NCBI RefSeq assembly: GCF_000003605.2
Contig: NW_003131857.1
Coordinates: 336,161 to 353,721, forward strand
Length of the DNA stretch: 17,561 nt
Direction: 5' to 3'
Source: Saccoglossus kowalevskii
Lineage: Eukaryota > Hemichordata > Enteropneusta > Harrimaniidae
The notes beneath the pieces are model-generated. The model was not told the DNA's origin. It was given only the letters and a program-made list of their open reading frames with translations, and made no database searches. A program made the position numbers and the translations under genes. Positions 1 through 9,236 of the stretch are shown in pieces. The stretch's first letter is position 1. The number at the start of each line of letters is the position of its first letter.

Positions 1-1340
1 AACAACTGAACTTTGGTATTTTGTGTTTATATTGAGGTTTGATCAGCAAATTTGAGTTATGGATATCGTATGGTGTGAAATTACGCAGTTTCTTTGTTGT
101 AATAAAATATACATTAATTAGAACAATATTTATGTCTACCGAAAATGTTAACCTTGCACGCGTCATGTTATTTTCATTGCAATTTATTTAAATACAACAT
201 ACGTACCATCGGCACATCGAATACGTTTTGTTCTTTCTCAACTGTTAGACGAATAATTTATGACCACACACCAACCAATTAATTATTTGAAGTACCTTTC
301 ATTTTGTCAATAACAAGTTATTATTTCTGATTCGCCACATGAGCATTGGGTGCGATATCTGCAGTCATTTTTTCAGAAACGTTTTGCTAACATGTAATTC
401 AGTGACTAAATCTAAAGTGTTTTCCATGTACTAGAATTATGTTAGTATCGTTGTTGTATCAGTCAGCTCTGGGACAGAGTAACCGAATTGCAGTTCCCCA
501 GTGTCCGTTCAACACAATGATTGGACACAATATCAACCGGATTACATAGCGACGCATCCGCGTACAGAGCACAAACACACTGAAATGTATCATTCCGCCA
601 TACCTGTACGGTAAAAATTGTAAAGTACTACAAAAATGGTAAATATTCAATAATGTGGAAATACTGCTTCTGGAAAATACTATTTTTAAGTACCCATTCA
701 CTCTATAATTAACAGTATAACAGAGATTGTATTTGTTAAAACATATATCCGATTCAAATTTCTTTCTTCTCGAAAATTTTGAGACGATGATATTGCTTTG
801 AGGTACCCTTGACCATCATCAAATGTGTATAGCACATTCGTAAGAATAAAAAACGTTTGCGTTTGTCGAATGTTTACGACATTATGCTTGTGTTTGTCCT
901 GATTTGACGTTTAGTTTCAAGCTTTACAAGTAACAGGAAATTGGTCTATTATTGGTCATATTTCGATTTTCCTTACTTAAAAAAAAATCTTTATATAGGT
1001 CCCACAAAAAGAACAAGTGTCTATGAGGAATGAAAGATCTAGCACCTGTTTCTGGTAAAAATGAACAAAGGTGGTATTTCGAATTGGAAGACAGCCTACC
1101 AAACAAACAAACTGACTAACAGACAAAGTACTATCACAGTCTTCATACGATAAAAACAAAACATCAAATCATCGAATAAAATCGAATAATGATTTAAGCA
1201 ATAAAGTTACAAACCCGTTGATGTATTACAAAAATATAGTGGCAACAAAGTTCAACTCTTGTCTCCCCAGCGACAGGTGAAGCATAGCTAGCCGCATAGC
1301 AACCATACCTTGACACATACGACTAAGTGAATTTAATTAA
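1..1340. other. 5' intergenic stretch, no gene seen
   Basis: AT-rich sequence with stop codons in all frames. The stretch around 455-620 is less AT-rich and open on the minus strand for 80 codons, but the translation has no recognisable motif, signal or domain and no splice context. I see no tRNA, no convincing repeat unit and no second promoter before the one at about 1350. Confidence 0.5.
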
Positions 1341-1348
1341 TTGCATAA

Positions 1349-1376
1349 TGACGTAATGGTGAAAGAGTATAAAAAT
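1349..1376 (+). promoter_or_regulatory. Proximal promoter of gene A: CRE-like site and TATA box
   Basis: A TATA box (TATAAAAAT, 1368-1376) lies about 30 bp before a probable transcription start near 1397-1400. Just upstream is ATGACGTAAT (about 1348-1357), a CRE/bZIP-like core TGACGTAA. The paralogous gene B has a matching arrangement, TTAATGACTA followed by TATAAAAAC, which supports both as real promoters. The start site is inferred from spacing only. Confidence 0.6.
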
Positions 1377-1397
1377 ACATTTGCGCGTGAGTCACAA

Positions 1398-1445
1398 CTA
1401 CTTCGAACTCAGTGTAACTACGCGCCTGACTGACTAATTACCCAA
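1398..1445 (+). other. Gene A exon 1, non-coding 5' leader
   Basis: The segment between the probable start site and a strong donor (CCCAA|GTAAGT at 1446) contains no ATG that opens the protein. The following intron (1446-1557, 112 nt) ends in CCAACAG at 1557, three bases before the start codon's final base region (ATG at 1560-1562). Gene B has a leader exon ending in the same way (CTTAA|GTAAGT), so the leader intron is shared by the two paralogs. The 5' end is approximate. Confidence 0.55.
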
Positions 1446-1559
1446 GTAAGTACCTATTATTAATCCATACTGCGATCCAATAACAGCGAGTTCCTTTTCT
1501 TTTCAAACCGTTGTAATTTAGCATTTGATACCAATTTTGTTACTTATTTACCAACAGAC

Positions 1560-4500
1560 ATGAAAACCAAAAGCGTTATTTTCATCGTAGCCGTAATGCT
1601 GGTTGTTTTACAATGTTGTAGCAAGACCGAAGGGTTTGGGATCACAGGTGGCCCTCCTAGACGAGTAAGTACATACATATCATACATAAATCAAGTTGGG
1701 CTCGTAGACTCATGAATTGATGTTAACCATGTTTATTGATCAAGTACAGAAGTACAAAAAATAATGCTTGTCCAGATTACAGTAAACTACTAATATAATA
1801 AGCCCAATAACCCAATAATTACTTGCTGTTCCCTAGAGAATCAACAGAGCAAATGTTTTTTTTTTCTCTATCAAAGAAAGAAATTGCTGATCAGACAAAT
1901 TATGCACAACTTTTACCTGCTATTGGCCTAAGCATATGAAAGTGGACAGAGCTAATCAGGTCATGAAGGTTAGGTTGTAGGTGATTTTGTTAAGTGTTGT
2001 TACTTACTAGTAATCGTCATTGACTGCGTTAATAAGTCAGGTCGTTAAATGGTTGTTGTAATCTGTCTTCTGGCAAAGGAAAGGGTTTGTGTCATCTGCA
2101 TACGTATGATCTGTCAGCTATCTAGTATCTATATGAAATATAACATTAGAGTTAATATAGTAATAAGATATGTTTAAATTGTAAATACATGTACACCATG
2201 TTTGAAAATAGAAATGTCTTATCACTTGTGAAGTAAAGTCGTATAGGGAAATTTACGAGTCCAAAAACGCAGTCTACTGATGAAAATAAGTTGTTGAACC
2301 AGTATGTATTTTAACATATAAAGTAAATAGCAACATTTTATAGTTATTTGAAAATACTACTTGCTTTTTTTCTCAAAATGTCTGCAAATAATATCAAGAT
2401 TATTTGTTATATCTATATTAACTAACACAGAACAAAGGAGACGGCTAACAACTAGTTAAGAATGTAAAAAAATCTCATTATTTTTTTACTACTTAAACAG
2501 ACACAGAAAAACAGAATTTTAACACACATTAACGATATATCACAAAATGACAGACTTTTTAAAACGCACTGGCAATTGTTTATAATATCTCAACACTTAA
2601 ACTTTCATATAGTTCACATTTGTCCTTCTGCGTCTTGATTACTGTTCCCTTCTGGTATCCATACGAGGGATGTTATGCAATGGAAGATATCTTCCATTCT
2701 TAGCACATCCATTTCCAATCTCTTGCATTTTACTGCATTGCTGGTCAGTTTCATGTTTGCTTCCTTGCGTACGTCACAATTGGATACATAATCCACTCCA
2801 AATATTTGATTTGTATCCATTCTTTTGTTTTCACTTTCATTTTTTCCATGTTTCTCGTTCATAAAATAAGGCTGGTAATACAAAGGATTTTAACAATTTT
2901 ATGTTTGGTTATTATTGTATTCTAAATATTTTCGGGCTTGATGAAAGACGCTCTTGTTCTGTTTTTTATATCATAACCAACATCCGTGTTGGCTGTCGTT
3001 GACGCCAACACGGGTAAACTGATCATAATTTAAATGGTGGCCGTCTATGCCTATGCTGCTGTAAGATTTAATTCATTTTGATTCATTTTGGTGCAATAAG
3101 CACTATTCTTCACATGTTCTCTCGATGAACAGAGTTCATATTATTCGAGGTATAGGAATTATTCAAGTACAATTAATCTGGAGTACAAATAATATAATAC
3201 AATAGACATACCTTGATACACGACCAGTACTATAGCACAATATACATGACAAATACTATTGCATGTTCAAGTTACAGCATCAAGCTTAATCATGAACTTA
3301 AAAAAAAAACATTTGTCTGTATTCATTAATGGTATAAATTTGTCAAATGTAGGAAACGTGATGTGTATCTGATATAAAAAGGCAAACCATACATAAATGG
3401 ATTCATCCCGATATGATTTTCGTCACAATAAATGCATATTCTCTCGGAGCTATGTTGTGAAGATGTCTGTCAGCTTCGATATGTAAAATTGAATTCAAAG
3501 TCTTAATATGCGTGTTCGACAGGGAACATTTTCAACTATACCTTTCATGACCAAATGTTTTGAACTTACAGTAGGTAGACATTTTTGGAGGATTAATATG
3601 CCATTTTTGAAAGTCCATATCGAACCATTGATTTAACAATGCAATAACATGATCATTATTGCCTATTTCTTGGTATATCTAAACCTCGCCCGCACCTGCT
3701 GTAAATAACAACTGTTTAAAGTTCAAAGTTCAACAGAGCCTACATTGTCAGCCTCATCTTTGTATTGTGATATCACGTCGCTACCACGGACATCAAACGG
3801 TGTTTTAAATGTATTTGAATAGAGTACATTACACGGAAGTGAACATTGGGTGCTTTTATACAGAGAGAAATATCAAAAGAACTCAGAGAAATTTTGTTGT
3901 AAAATTTTTTTTTTTAATTTTTTTTTAATTTTATGGTTAATTTGTCAATGTACTCGCCTAATACAAAGAAATGAACATAATCGTTTTGCACTCCAATGTT
4001 ACCGGTAGAAAGGAATAACAAATGCTAGGATCTCCAGATCAAAGAACAACTACATGTTACCATTCATGAGGCGTGTTTGTTTAAACCTGGAAGTAGACCA
4101 TGTGAATTTTTGTCTTTTCCTTCTAAGAATTCACGATATGTATACACAATCATGTTCTTCAAATATTTTGGAATTTCTCAAATATTAAAAAGTATCTCGA
4201 CTTTAAGCCAAATTTAAATGAAAGTGTTAATTTCTGGTTGATAATTTACGTGATAATTATCACAATTGGTTACATTTGTGTTGTATTTTCTCAAAGGCAT
4301 AAAATCACTGATTGAACTGAAGTAGACTAATTTATTTATTTGTCCTGCCCTAGTACTATACGCCCGAAGATATTTGAATAAATAAATATACCATTTATCA
4401 TAGAATATCTAGTGTGATGTTTAACAACTTTATACCGCAATTTAAATAATTGCTGTTATAATAATGAGTATAATAATCGGTGCTTTCCTTTTTCATTTTG

Positions 4501-4617
4501 TAGGGTCTTGTGGGCGTAGTCGTCAACCCTAATGAATTTGATGACATGTGCGACATTTTCGGACCCGGAAATGGGAATAATAATGGTAATGGAAATGGAA
4601 ATGGAAATGGAAAATAG
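1560..4617 (+). CDS. Gene A: small secreted Gly-Asn-tailed peptide, two coding exons
   Basis: Coding exons are 1560-1664 (35 codons) and 4504-4617 (37 codons plus TAG), joined in phase 0 by a 2839-nt GT-AG intron (CGA|GTAAGT; TTTTGTAG|GGT). The product is 72 aa. Residues 1-20 form a signal peptide: Met-Lys-Thr-Lys, a hydrophobic core, then Leu-Gln-Cys-Cys. Cleavage probably falls between residues 21 and 25. The mature part starts near Gly-Phe-Gly, has Gly-Gly-Pro-Pro-Arg-Arg at the exon junction, GLVGVVV, an acidic stretch with one Cys (residue 51), and a Gly-Asn tail (about residues 56-72). It is net acidic, unlike cationic antimicrobial peptides. Gene B on the opposite strand is a paralog: 22 of 35 residues identical in the first exon and 15 of 25 in the first part of the last. 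Arg-Arg could be a processing site, but gene B has Gly-Arg there. Family not recognised; extracellular location inferred from the signal peptide. Confidence 0.85.
2982..3015. repeat. Imperfect hairpin in gene A intron
   Basis: ATCCGTGTTGGC pairs with GCCAACACGGGT across a 10-nt loop, 11 of 12 bases matching. It is more GC-rich than its surroundings. It may be a remnant of a foldback element or a structured RNA segment of the intron; function unknown. Confidence 0.5.
4371..4441 (+). repeat. Dispersed repeat copy 1, at the end of gene A intron 2
   Basis: This segment, containing AATAAATATACCATTTATCA and a later GTGTGATG, closely resembles 9428-9491 in the same orientation and ends at a shared CCGCAAT (4435-4441 and 9485-9491). 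It may be a short mobile element or a leftover from duplication of the peptide gene, since it lies only about 60 bp before the last exon of gene A. Confidence 0.55.
4579..4614 (+). repeat. Coding hexanucleotide repeat (GGAAAT) in gene A
   Basis: Repeated GGAAAT, with some GGTAAT and AAT variants, encodes the Gly-Asn tail just before the stop codon. The same hexamer encodes the shorter tail of gene B. Such a repeat changes length readily by slippage, so tail length is expected to vary between alleles. Confidence 0.8.
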
Positions 4618-4649
4618 TGGATGGAGCAGAATATTTATTGAAATTATAA

Positions 4650-4655
4650 AATAAA
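4650..4655 (+). other. Polyadenylation signal of gene A
   Basis: AATAAA lies 33 nt after the TAG stop, in a typical position for a short 3' UTR. Confidence 0.6.
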
Positions 4656-4659
4656 TGCT

Positions 4660-6420
4660 TACCAAAATGTAATCAGCAGTAATAACTATGAAATGATAGA
4701 AACGTTTGAAAAATATGAATTATTTTATGTGTTATTTTATTGTCCTGCCTGCCTGCTTGTTTTTTTCTTCTTTGAAGAAACCAAAGATATTTTAAAATTT
4801 AGCGTGCGGTTTAGGATATATGGGAACTGGCGCACCAAGCTTTCAAAATTGCTTGGTCACATGGTGTGTCGATCATTTTGGTATTAAACACACATATTTA
4901 GTTCTGTAGACTTTAGGGTTTCTGAGAAATCAAAAACTGTCTGTCGCATCATTGACAACATGGCTACCGAATATGTGACATTTTCGTTGTCATAGATACG
5001 ATTATGTACTCAATGTATCAATTTCTCGTTACGATTGAAAATGTGGACATCTTAGATTTGAGAAAAAAAAATGTTGTAGAATCATTAGTTTATAAACAAG
5101 TTCACTAAAACAACACTAGCAGTCGTGATATTTGTCGCCGAATTGGATTTATCAACATACGGTCATAAATGTATAAGATTCTGCTCCGACAAAATCAAAC
5201 ACATGCAATTGAATTACAGCTCGAGAGCTCAATATGATCGGCAACGTTGCGTGCCGCCATTCAGTATTTAATACGTTTGAGTATGAAAGAATACGCTGGT
5301 TGCAGTGACCCAACTTCTCGAGCTAGTATATAACTGAAAGAATCGGAGTTAATTGTGTGGTTTGTCGACTATTTTGTAGTGAGTAAAACAATACATCTGT
5401 TATATACCATCTAATGAAACTGACTTTGTGGTAGGAGGTGTCTTGAAACAAAGTGTTTTTTTTGTGCGAAGTCATGGTGACATATTAGTATGTGTCTCAT
5501 CGTCATAATAAACTATCTATTCGAGGAAACAGTAATGCGCTATCAAACAGTTTGTTCCTTTAGTTTGGAATTTTGGAAGCAACTTAATGCTATCTGGACC
5601 GTATACCTTGTCGCAAAACGTAAAGTCGATATCAATACGCTTATAATGAACTATCGCAACTATCTCAAACCAGGACACGTAACCAGTCCAATGTGGTTAG
5701 AATTCACTCCGAATATATATGTATCCGTCAGCTACTTGTAGCTAATATGATTAATGCTTAATAACGGAGATCTCTAACAAATAACGGAAATATTATAATT
5801 TTCTATCGTCAAATCAAACTGGCTACGAATTTCATCAGCGGCAACGCAACGTAGTGTGCCGATAACTGAAAGAAATCAGGTTGGAGTGCGCGCTAAGTTA
5901 AATATATATCAAGTATATTTGATCAAACATTGTTACACAGAGGCTGGCGAGATATACAAAATGGTTGTATCTTCCTCATCCGTTCTTCACAGCATTACGT
6001 GGCCGGGTAATACGAGGTATATGACGTACAGACATAACAAATCACGCGTTGTATACGTCTCATGGGGCCCACACTGAACACGACGCGGGGGGTCGAGTTT
6101 GATGCTATGGCAATTGCTTATTTGTTGTAACGTTGACTCTTATTATATACAAACATTGCTTCCAAGTATTTCGTTTCTACTCAGTGAATAATATTGACCG
6201 AGTACTTAACTTTTCCGAAGTTTTAACTTACATCAACTCAAAAACATTTAAAATGCAATTTTAAGAGTAGATGTTTTTATTTCATTGTGTCAAAAACCAT
6301 GACAAAAACAGTTCCAAAAAGTTGATGCTTGGATAAACTTGACTATGAAGTTTACATCATAGAATACATTTTAATTAAATAAAGCACAACTACTAATTCA
6401 TGTGTTGAACGTTTCTGCTA
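4660..6420. other. Intergenic region between the convergent genes
   Basis: No gene recognised. A 7-bp hairpin (ACCAAGC at 4834-4840 with GCTTGGT at 4851-4857) lies about 180 bp past the gene A polyadenylation signal. The part from about 5220 to 6110 is richer in CpG and GC than its surroundings. It has openings of 83 codons (5490-5741) and 73 codons (5856-6077) on the plus strand, with no motif I recognise. GGCAACG followed by a TAACTGAAAGAA block occurs twice (near 5240-5340 and 5840-5876), suggesting an old repeat. Confidence 0.45.
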
Positions 6421-6423
6421 TAA

Positions 6424-6429
6424 TTTATT
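6424..6429 (-). other. Polyadenylation signal of gene B
   Basis: AATAAA on the minus strand (TTTATT on plus), 57 nt after the gene B stop codon. Confidence 0.5.
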
Positions 6430-6486
6430 AATTTTCTTCTCTATTGTCAATCTAGAACGTACAGTTCGAATTATAAGAATATGAGT

Positions 6487-8774
6487 TTACAGATTATTTC
6501 CATTTCCATTTCCATTTCCGGGAGCGAAATCAGCACAGACATCTTCCAATTGATCAGGATCGACGATTACGCCCACAAGACCCTACAATATTAAAATAGA
6601 AACACGACAAAGTGTATATATTACATTCAATTACGAGCACAGTAAATTATATCTTAAAAACTTCGATTGGTACAAGTGTTTACTCGTTGCGTGTCAATGT
6701 CAATATGTAGTACATGAAATCGCAATATTATTGTCAATATAAATATGCATATTTGTTCATTTCAGTAGAATTCGCGAATTTCGAGAAGTTGTATCAATTA
6801 CTGCAGAAATGGTTATATTTACTAGACACTTATGCGCACTCTGAGATGCACAATAGTATGCTCTTAACAGAATAGTACTCTAAATCAATATGTTAGGTGT
6901 GATATAGCAAGGTGTTTGTTCTGACGTCTTTTCAACTAAAATAGTAGACTGTCGACAGTCGGTCGTTCCTAATATTAATCTGTTATTATTAATAAATATT
7001 GTGTATAAAGGTAATAGGAGTGAATACATTGCGAGCGCCGGGAGGGTAAGTATGGATTGCCGTTAGGCACGACCGACTGTCCGGTTCTGCAATTCACTGG
7101 TAAGATTTTTTATCAGATCCGGGTACTTTCACATATGCAAATGAATAGTCGCGCAGATGTATATCATTTTATCATGACCAATCGTGAAAAGAGTCTACTA
7201 GGATCGCCCACGACATACGCGAAGTTTGTTTTGACTATACTATGCGCGATCGCGACACTTTCCACAGCAGTTTTTGATATCATGACAAAAAACAAAACTT
7301 GACGAATGCATTATAAAAGTGCTGCAACGTTTAGACGACCGTGATATTTCTTGCAAAGAATACCAGCGAGACACTATCGCAAACTACACATAGGGGAGTG
7401 ATGTGTTCGTCAGCGTGCCGTGTTGACATTCGTCTTGTCAAAAAGAACTCGTTTCGATGAAATCAGGAATACCCCACTTTCAGTTGCCATTCTCTTAGAG
7501 GAAAATGCCTTCGACCTTCTCAATAACTCTCGCTTAGTTTGTTGAAATTTCTTTTAGAACACATCCATGTTTTTTTGCAGTCGACGCTCTCAGTCCACAT
7601 TTTCTGCACGCATAAGAACTGACAAGATGTAGATCGATCGTCTCGGCCACAACAAATTCGATTTCTTCGCATGTCGTAGTTCTGTTGATTCCGGTTTTCT
7701 ATATTTTCTATTTGACTGCCACAATCAATGAACGTTGTTTCCTTGGTTCTAGGCGATTTAATAATTTTCTTTGATATTTTGGTTGGAGTAACTGTATTCA
7801 TTTTGTTCATACTAACGTCAACAACCATCGCATTCAAGTGGTCATTTAGAATAAATTTGCATTCATGTTGATATAATTTATTTCGTGACGACAGCATCAA
7901 CTATGAATTATTCATATCAACCAGAAACCTGCAGACGTCCCTCGCGTGAACTGGTTTGCATTTCCCAATAAACGCCTTTGGCGTTCGAATGTCTAGGAAA
8001 CACAATTACGAGGACTCTCTACTAAAATAGGTACGCAATAATCTTTTTGTGGGTGTGTTCGGTGGCCGCAATCGTCGGTTTTTAACATATTTCGCGTTAT
8101 TTATCAGATATGCTTTATAACAAATTATAGCTTTATAGCCGAATTATAGATTACATATCATCTTCCTCAAACTTTTATTATTTGGAGTAATGGTATTAGT
8201 GAAAAAAATGACAACATGCAAGTGACCAGGATACACGATTAACAGTAATCCTTGATTTTGACTAACATCTTTCTACCTATCTTTCTTTCTTTGGTGAATA
8301 CCTGTTCAACGTATAAACGGTAACTGTTCAAATAGTGTTTTGCATCAGTCAAACAAACGCTAGCACCGTCGCCTATGAGAAACCACTCAGTAAATGGAAA
8401 TATGACCTATATTTTACAAATTTAACTTTTTTCATATTCAACATTTGATAACTTTTAGGTGCAACGTAGACGAATAGTATGCATTTCTATAGAAAATGAA
8501 TAATTTGACATTTTTCCTGACTGATGTCAGGATTAACTATTATAAGCTTGATGAAAGAAATGATTGTTTTTGTTGATGAAATACAGCAAGTTATTGTAAT
8601 ATCAATATATTTGGCATGAACATTCGAATATTCAGTCACAAACTATAGAATAGATTTATATGAACTTACACGACCAGGGGGTCCGCCGCTGACCCCAAAC
8701 CCTTCAGTGTGACTGCAGCATTGCAACAAAACTATCATAACAACTACGACGACGAGGACGGCTCTGGCTTTCAT
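6487..8774 (-). CDS. Gene B: paralogous secreted Gly-Asn-tailed peptide
   Basis: Coding exons on the minus strand are 8774-8670 (35 codons) and 6582-6487 (31 codons plus TAA), joined in phase 0 at the same place as in gene A (CGT|GTAAGT; ATTGTAG|GGT). The intron is 2087 nt. The product is 66 aa. Residues 1-20 are a Val-rich signal peptide ending Leu-Leu-Gln-Cys-Cys. Then come Thr-Glu-Gly-Phe-Gly, Gly-Gly-Pro-Pro-Gly-Arg, GLVGVIV, an acidic stretch with one Cys (residue 51, aligned with gene A's), and a tail of four Gly-Asn units plus Asn-Leu. The mature part is clearly acidic. Relative to gene A, conserved residues are often encoded by different synonymous codons (for example TGC TGC AGT versus TGT TGT AGC), so this is an old, selected duplicate rather than a fresh one. 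The single mature cysteine could support a disulphide dimer; that is inference. Family and function not recognised. Confidence 0.85.
6495..6522 (-). repeat. Coding hexanucleotide repeat (GGAAAT) in gene B
   Basis: Four consecutive GGAAAT units encode the Gly-Asn tail of gene B. The gene A tail is longer and includes variant units, so the two tails have diverged in repeat number. Confidence 0.8.
6947..7081. repeat. Palindrome and inverted repeat
   Basis: GACTGTCGACAGTC (6947-6960) is a perfect 14-bp palindrome. Its right half continues as GACAGTCGGTCG (6954-6965), which is the exact reverse complement of CGACCGACTGTC at 7070-7081. The arms enclose 104 bp that include TATAAAGG (about 7003-7010) and GGGAGGGTAAGT. 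This could be one end of a mobile element or a binding-site cluster. Confidence 0.45.
7135..7393 (+). pseudogene. Possible frameshifted small ORF, unknown
   Basis: From ATG at 7135 a frame runs to TGA at 7300-7302. It includes a hydrophobic stretch (Phe-Val-Leu-Thr-Ile-Leu-Cys-Ala-Ile-Ala-Thr-Leu, about residues 27-38). At the A-rich run near 7285-7297 the next frame continues with protein-like sequence (Leu-Asp-Glu-Cys-Ile-Ile-Lys-Val-Leu-Gln-Arg-Leu-Asp-Asp-Arg) up to TAG at 7391-7393. CpG-rich codons set it apart from the surrounding intron. It may be a decayed coding fragment with one indel. No family recognised, and chance remains possible. Confidence 0.25.
7520..7900 (-). CDS. Unassigned 126-codon ORF inside gene B intron
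   Basis: This is the second longest open stretch in the window. It lies on the same strand as gene B and within its intron. The product is basic and cysteine-containing (a Cys-Cys pair and several single Cys in the C-terminal half), with no signal peptide, membrane segment or motif I can name. There is no good promoter or splice context. It may be part of an inserted element or a chance opening. Confidence 0.2.
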   Translation of the reverse strand: MMLSSRNKLYQHECKFILNDHLNAMVVDVSMNKMNTVTPTKISKKIIKSPRTKETTFIDCGSQIENIENRNQQNYDMRRNRICCGRDDRSTSCQFLCVQKMWTESVDCKKTWMCSKRNFNKLSESY

Positions 8775-8776
8775 AT

Positions 8777-9153
8777 CTGTAATGAAACGATTATTGAATA
8801 ATTAACTGTATGTTAAAAATGCAAAATTTCCTGAACTTTCTTTAGTATAGGAAGATATATTACCAAAAGTGACAATTTTTATGTCGGGAAATAGCTTTAA
8901 TTTCTCTTAGTTATTGAATCCTTAATAGGTAACGTTTACGGATTCTTCTAGTACAGTATCATGGCATCTCATAACTATCATAGAATATTGTAAGCCCATG
9001 GATTGAATTTCCTTAATCGCATTAGATTAAACTGACAGTGATGTTTTAATGAATTTATATATGTGTATAAAAGCAGCAAAACGAATATATCTGAGTAATA
9101 TCTCACACGACAATCATGTATAGAACCCCACGAGATATATTCTATATACTTAC
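8777..9153 (-). other. Gene B intron 1 (leader intron)
   Basis: The intron is bounded by CTTAA|GTAAGT at 9154/9153 and CATTACAG at 8784-8777, two bases before the ATG. It corresponds to the 112-nt leader intron of gene A but is 377 nt long. Confidence 0.55.
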
Positions 9154-9214
9154 TTAAGCAGACAAGCTGGCAGGCAAGCAGGCAAACAGTTATAGTGCTG
9201 AAGAAAATATTGAT
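9154..9214 (-). other. Gene B exon 1, non-coding 5' leader
   Basis: The leader runs from a probable start site about 30 bp after the TATA box to the donor at 9154. It contains a CTGCCTGC-type pyrimidine-rich repeat and no start codon for the protein. The 5' end is estimated from TATA spacing. Confidence 0.5.
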
Positions 9215-9236
9215 GAGATGTCCAACACCTTAGTGG

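Larger units (their letters stand above)
1665..4503 (+). other. Gene A intron 2, with hairpins and low-complexity tracts
   Basis: AT-rich intron without a convincing nested gene. It holds a 12-bp imperfect inverted repeat (2982-2993 with 3004-3015, 11 of 12 pairs), a duplicated ATTCATTTTG decamer near 3070-3091, an A/T homopolymer run (about 3900-3932), and a 14-bp perfect palindrome GTGATAATTATCAC (4250-4263). Near its 3' end, 4371-4441 is similar to 9428-9491. The 89-codon minus-strand opening at 2614-2883 has no recognisable feature. Confidence 0.6.
6583..8669 (-). other. Gene B intron 2
   Basis: The intron separates the signal-peptide exon from the last exon. It contains a less AT-rich, CpG-rich block (about 6945-8000) with a 14-bp palindrome, a 12-bp inverted repeat, two ORF-like stretches described separately, and a short perfect hairpin AACGCC-TTT-GGCGTT (7971-7985). 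The composition break suggests that block was inserted. The rest is plain AT-rich intron. Confidence 0.5.

Noticed and set aside
924-1159. Two overlapping 60-codon minus-strand ORFs
   Set aside because: They have no motif, no splice or promoter context and AT-driven composition, and they overlap each other in different frames.
4456-4665. 69-codon minus-strand ORF rich in Ile and Ser over the last exon of gene A
   Set aside because: It is the antisense of the GGAAAT coding repeat and adjacent sequence. The sense exon has a proper acceptor, a paralog and a polyadenylation signal.
4834-4857. ACCAAGC/GCTTGGT hairpin downstream of gene A as a transcription terminator
   Set aside because: Bacterial-type terminators do not apply here. 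The gene ends with an AATAAA signal about 180 bp earlier.
5490-6077. Two plus-strand ORFs (83 and 73 codons) between the convergent genes as a gene
   Set aside because: The translations show no domain, signal peptide or splice-linked continuity. The region is better described as unassigned CpG-richer intergenic DNA.
7971-7985. AACGCC-TTT-GGCGTT hairpin as a histone-type 3' stem-loop
   Set aside because: The stem and loop do not match the histone consensus and no histone ORF is nearby.
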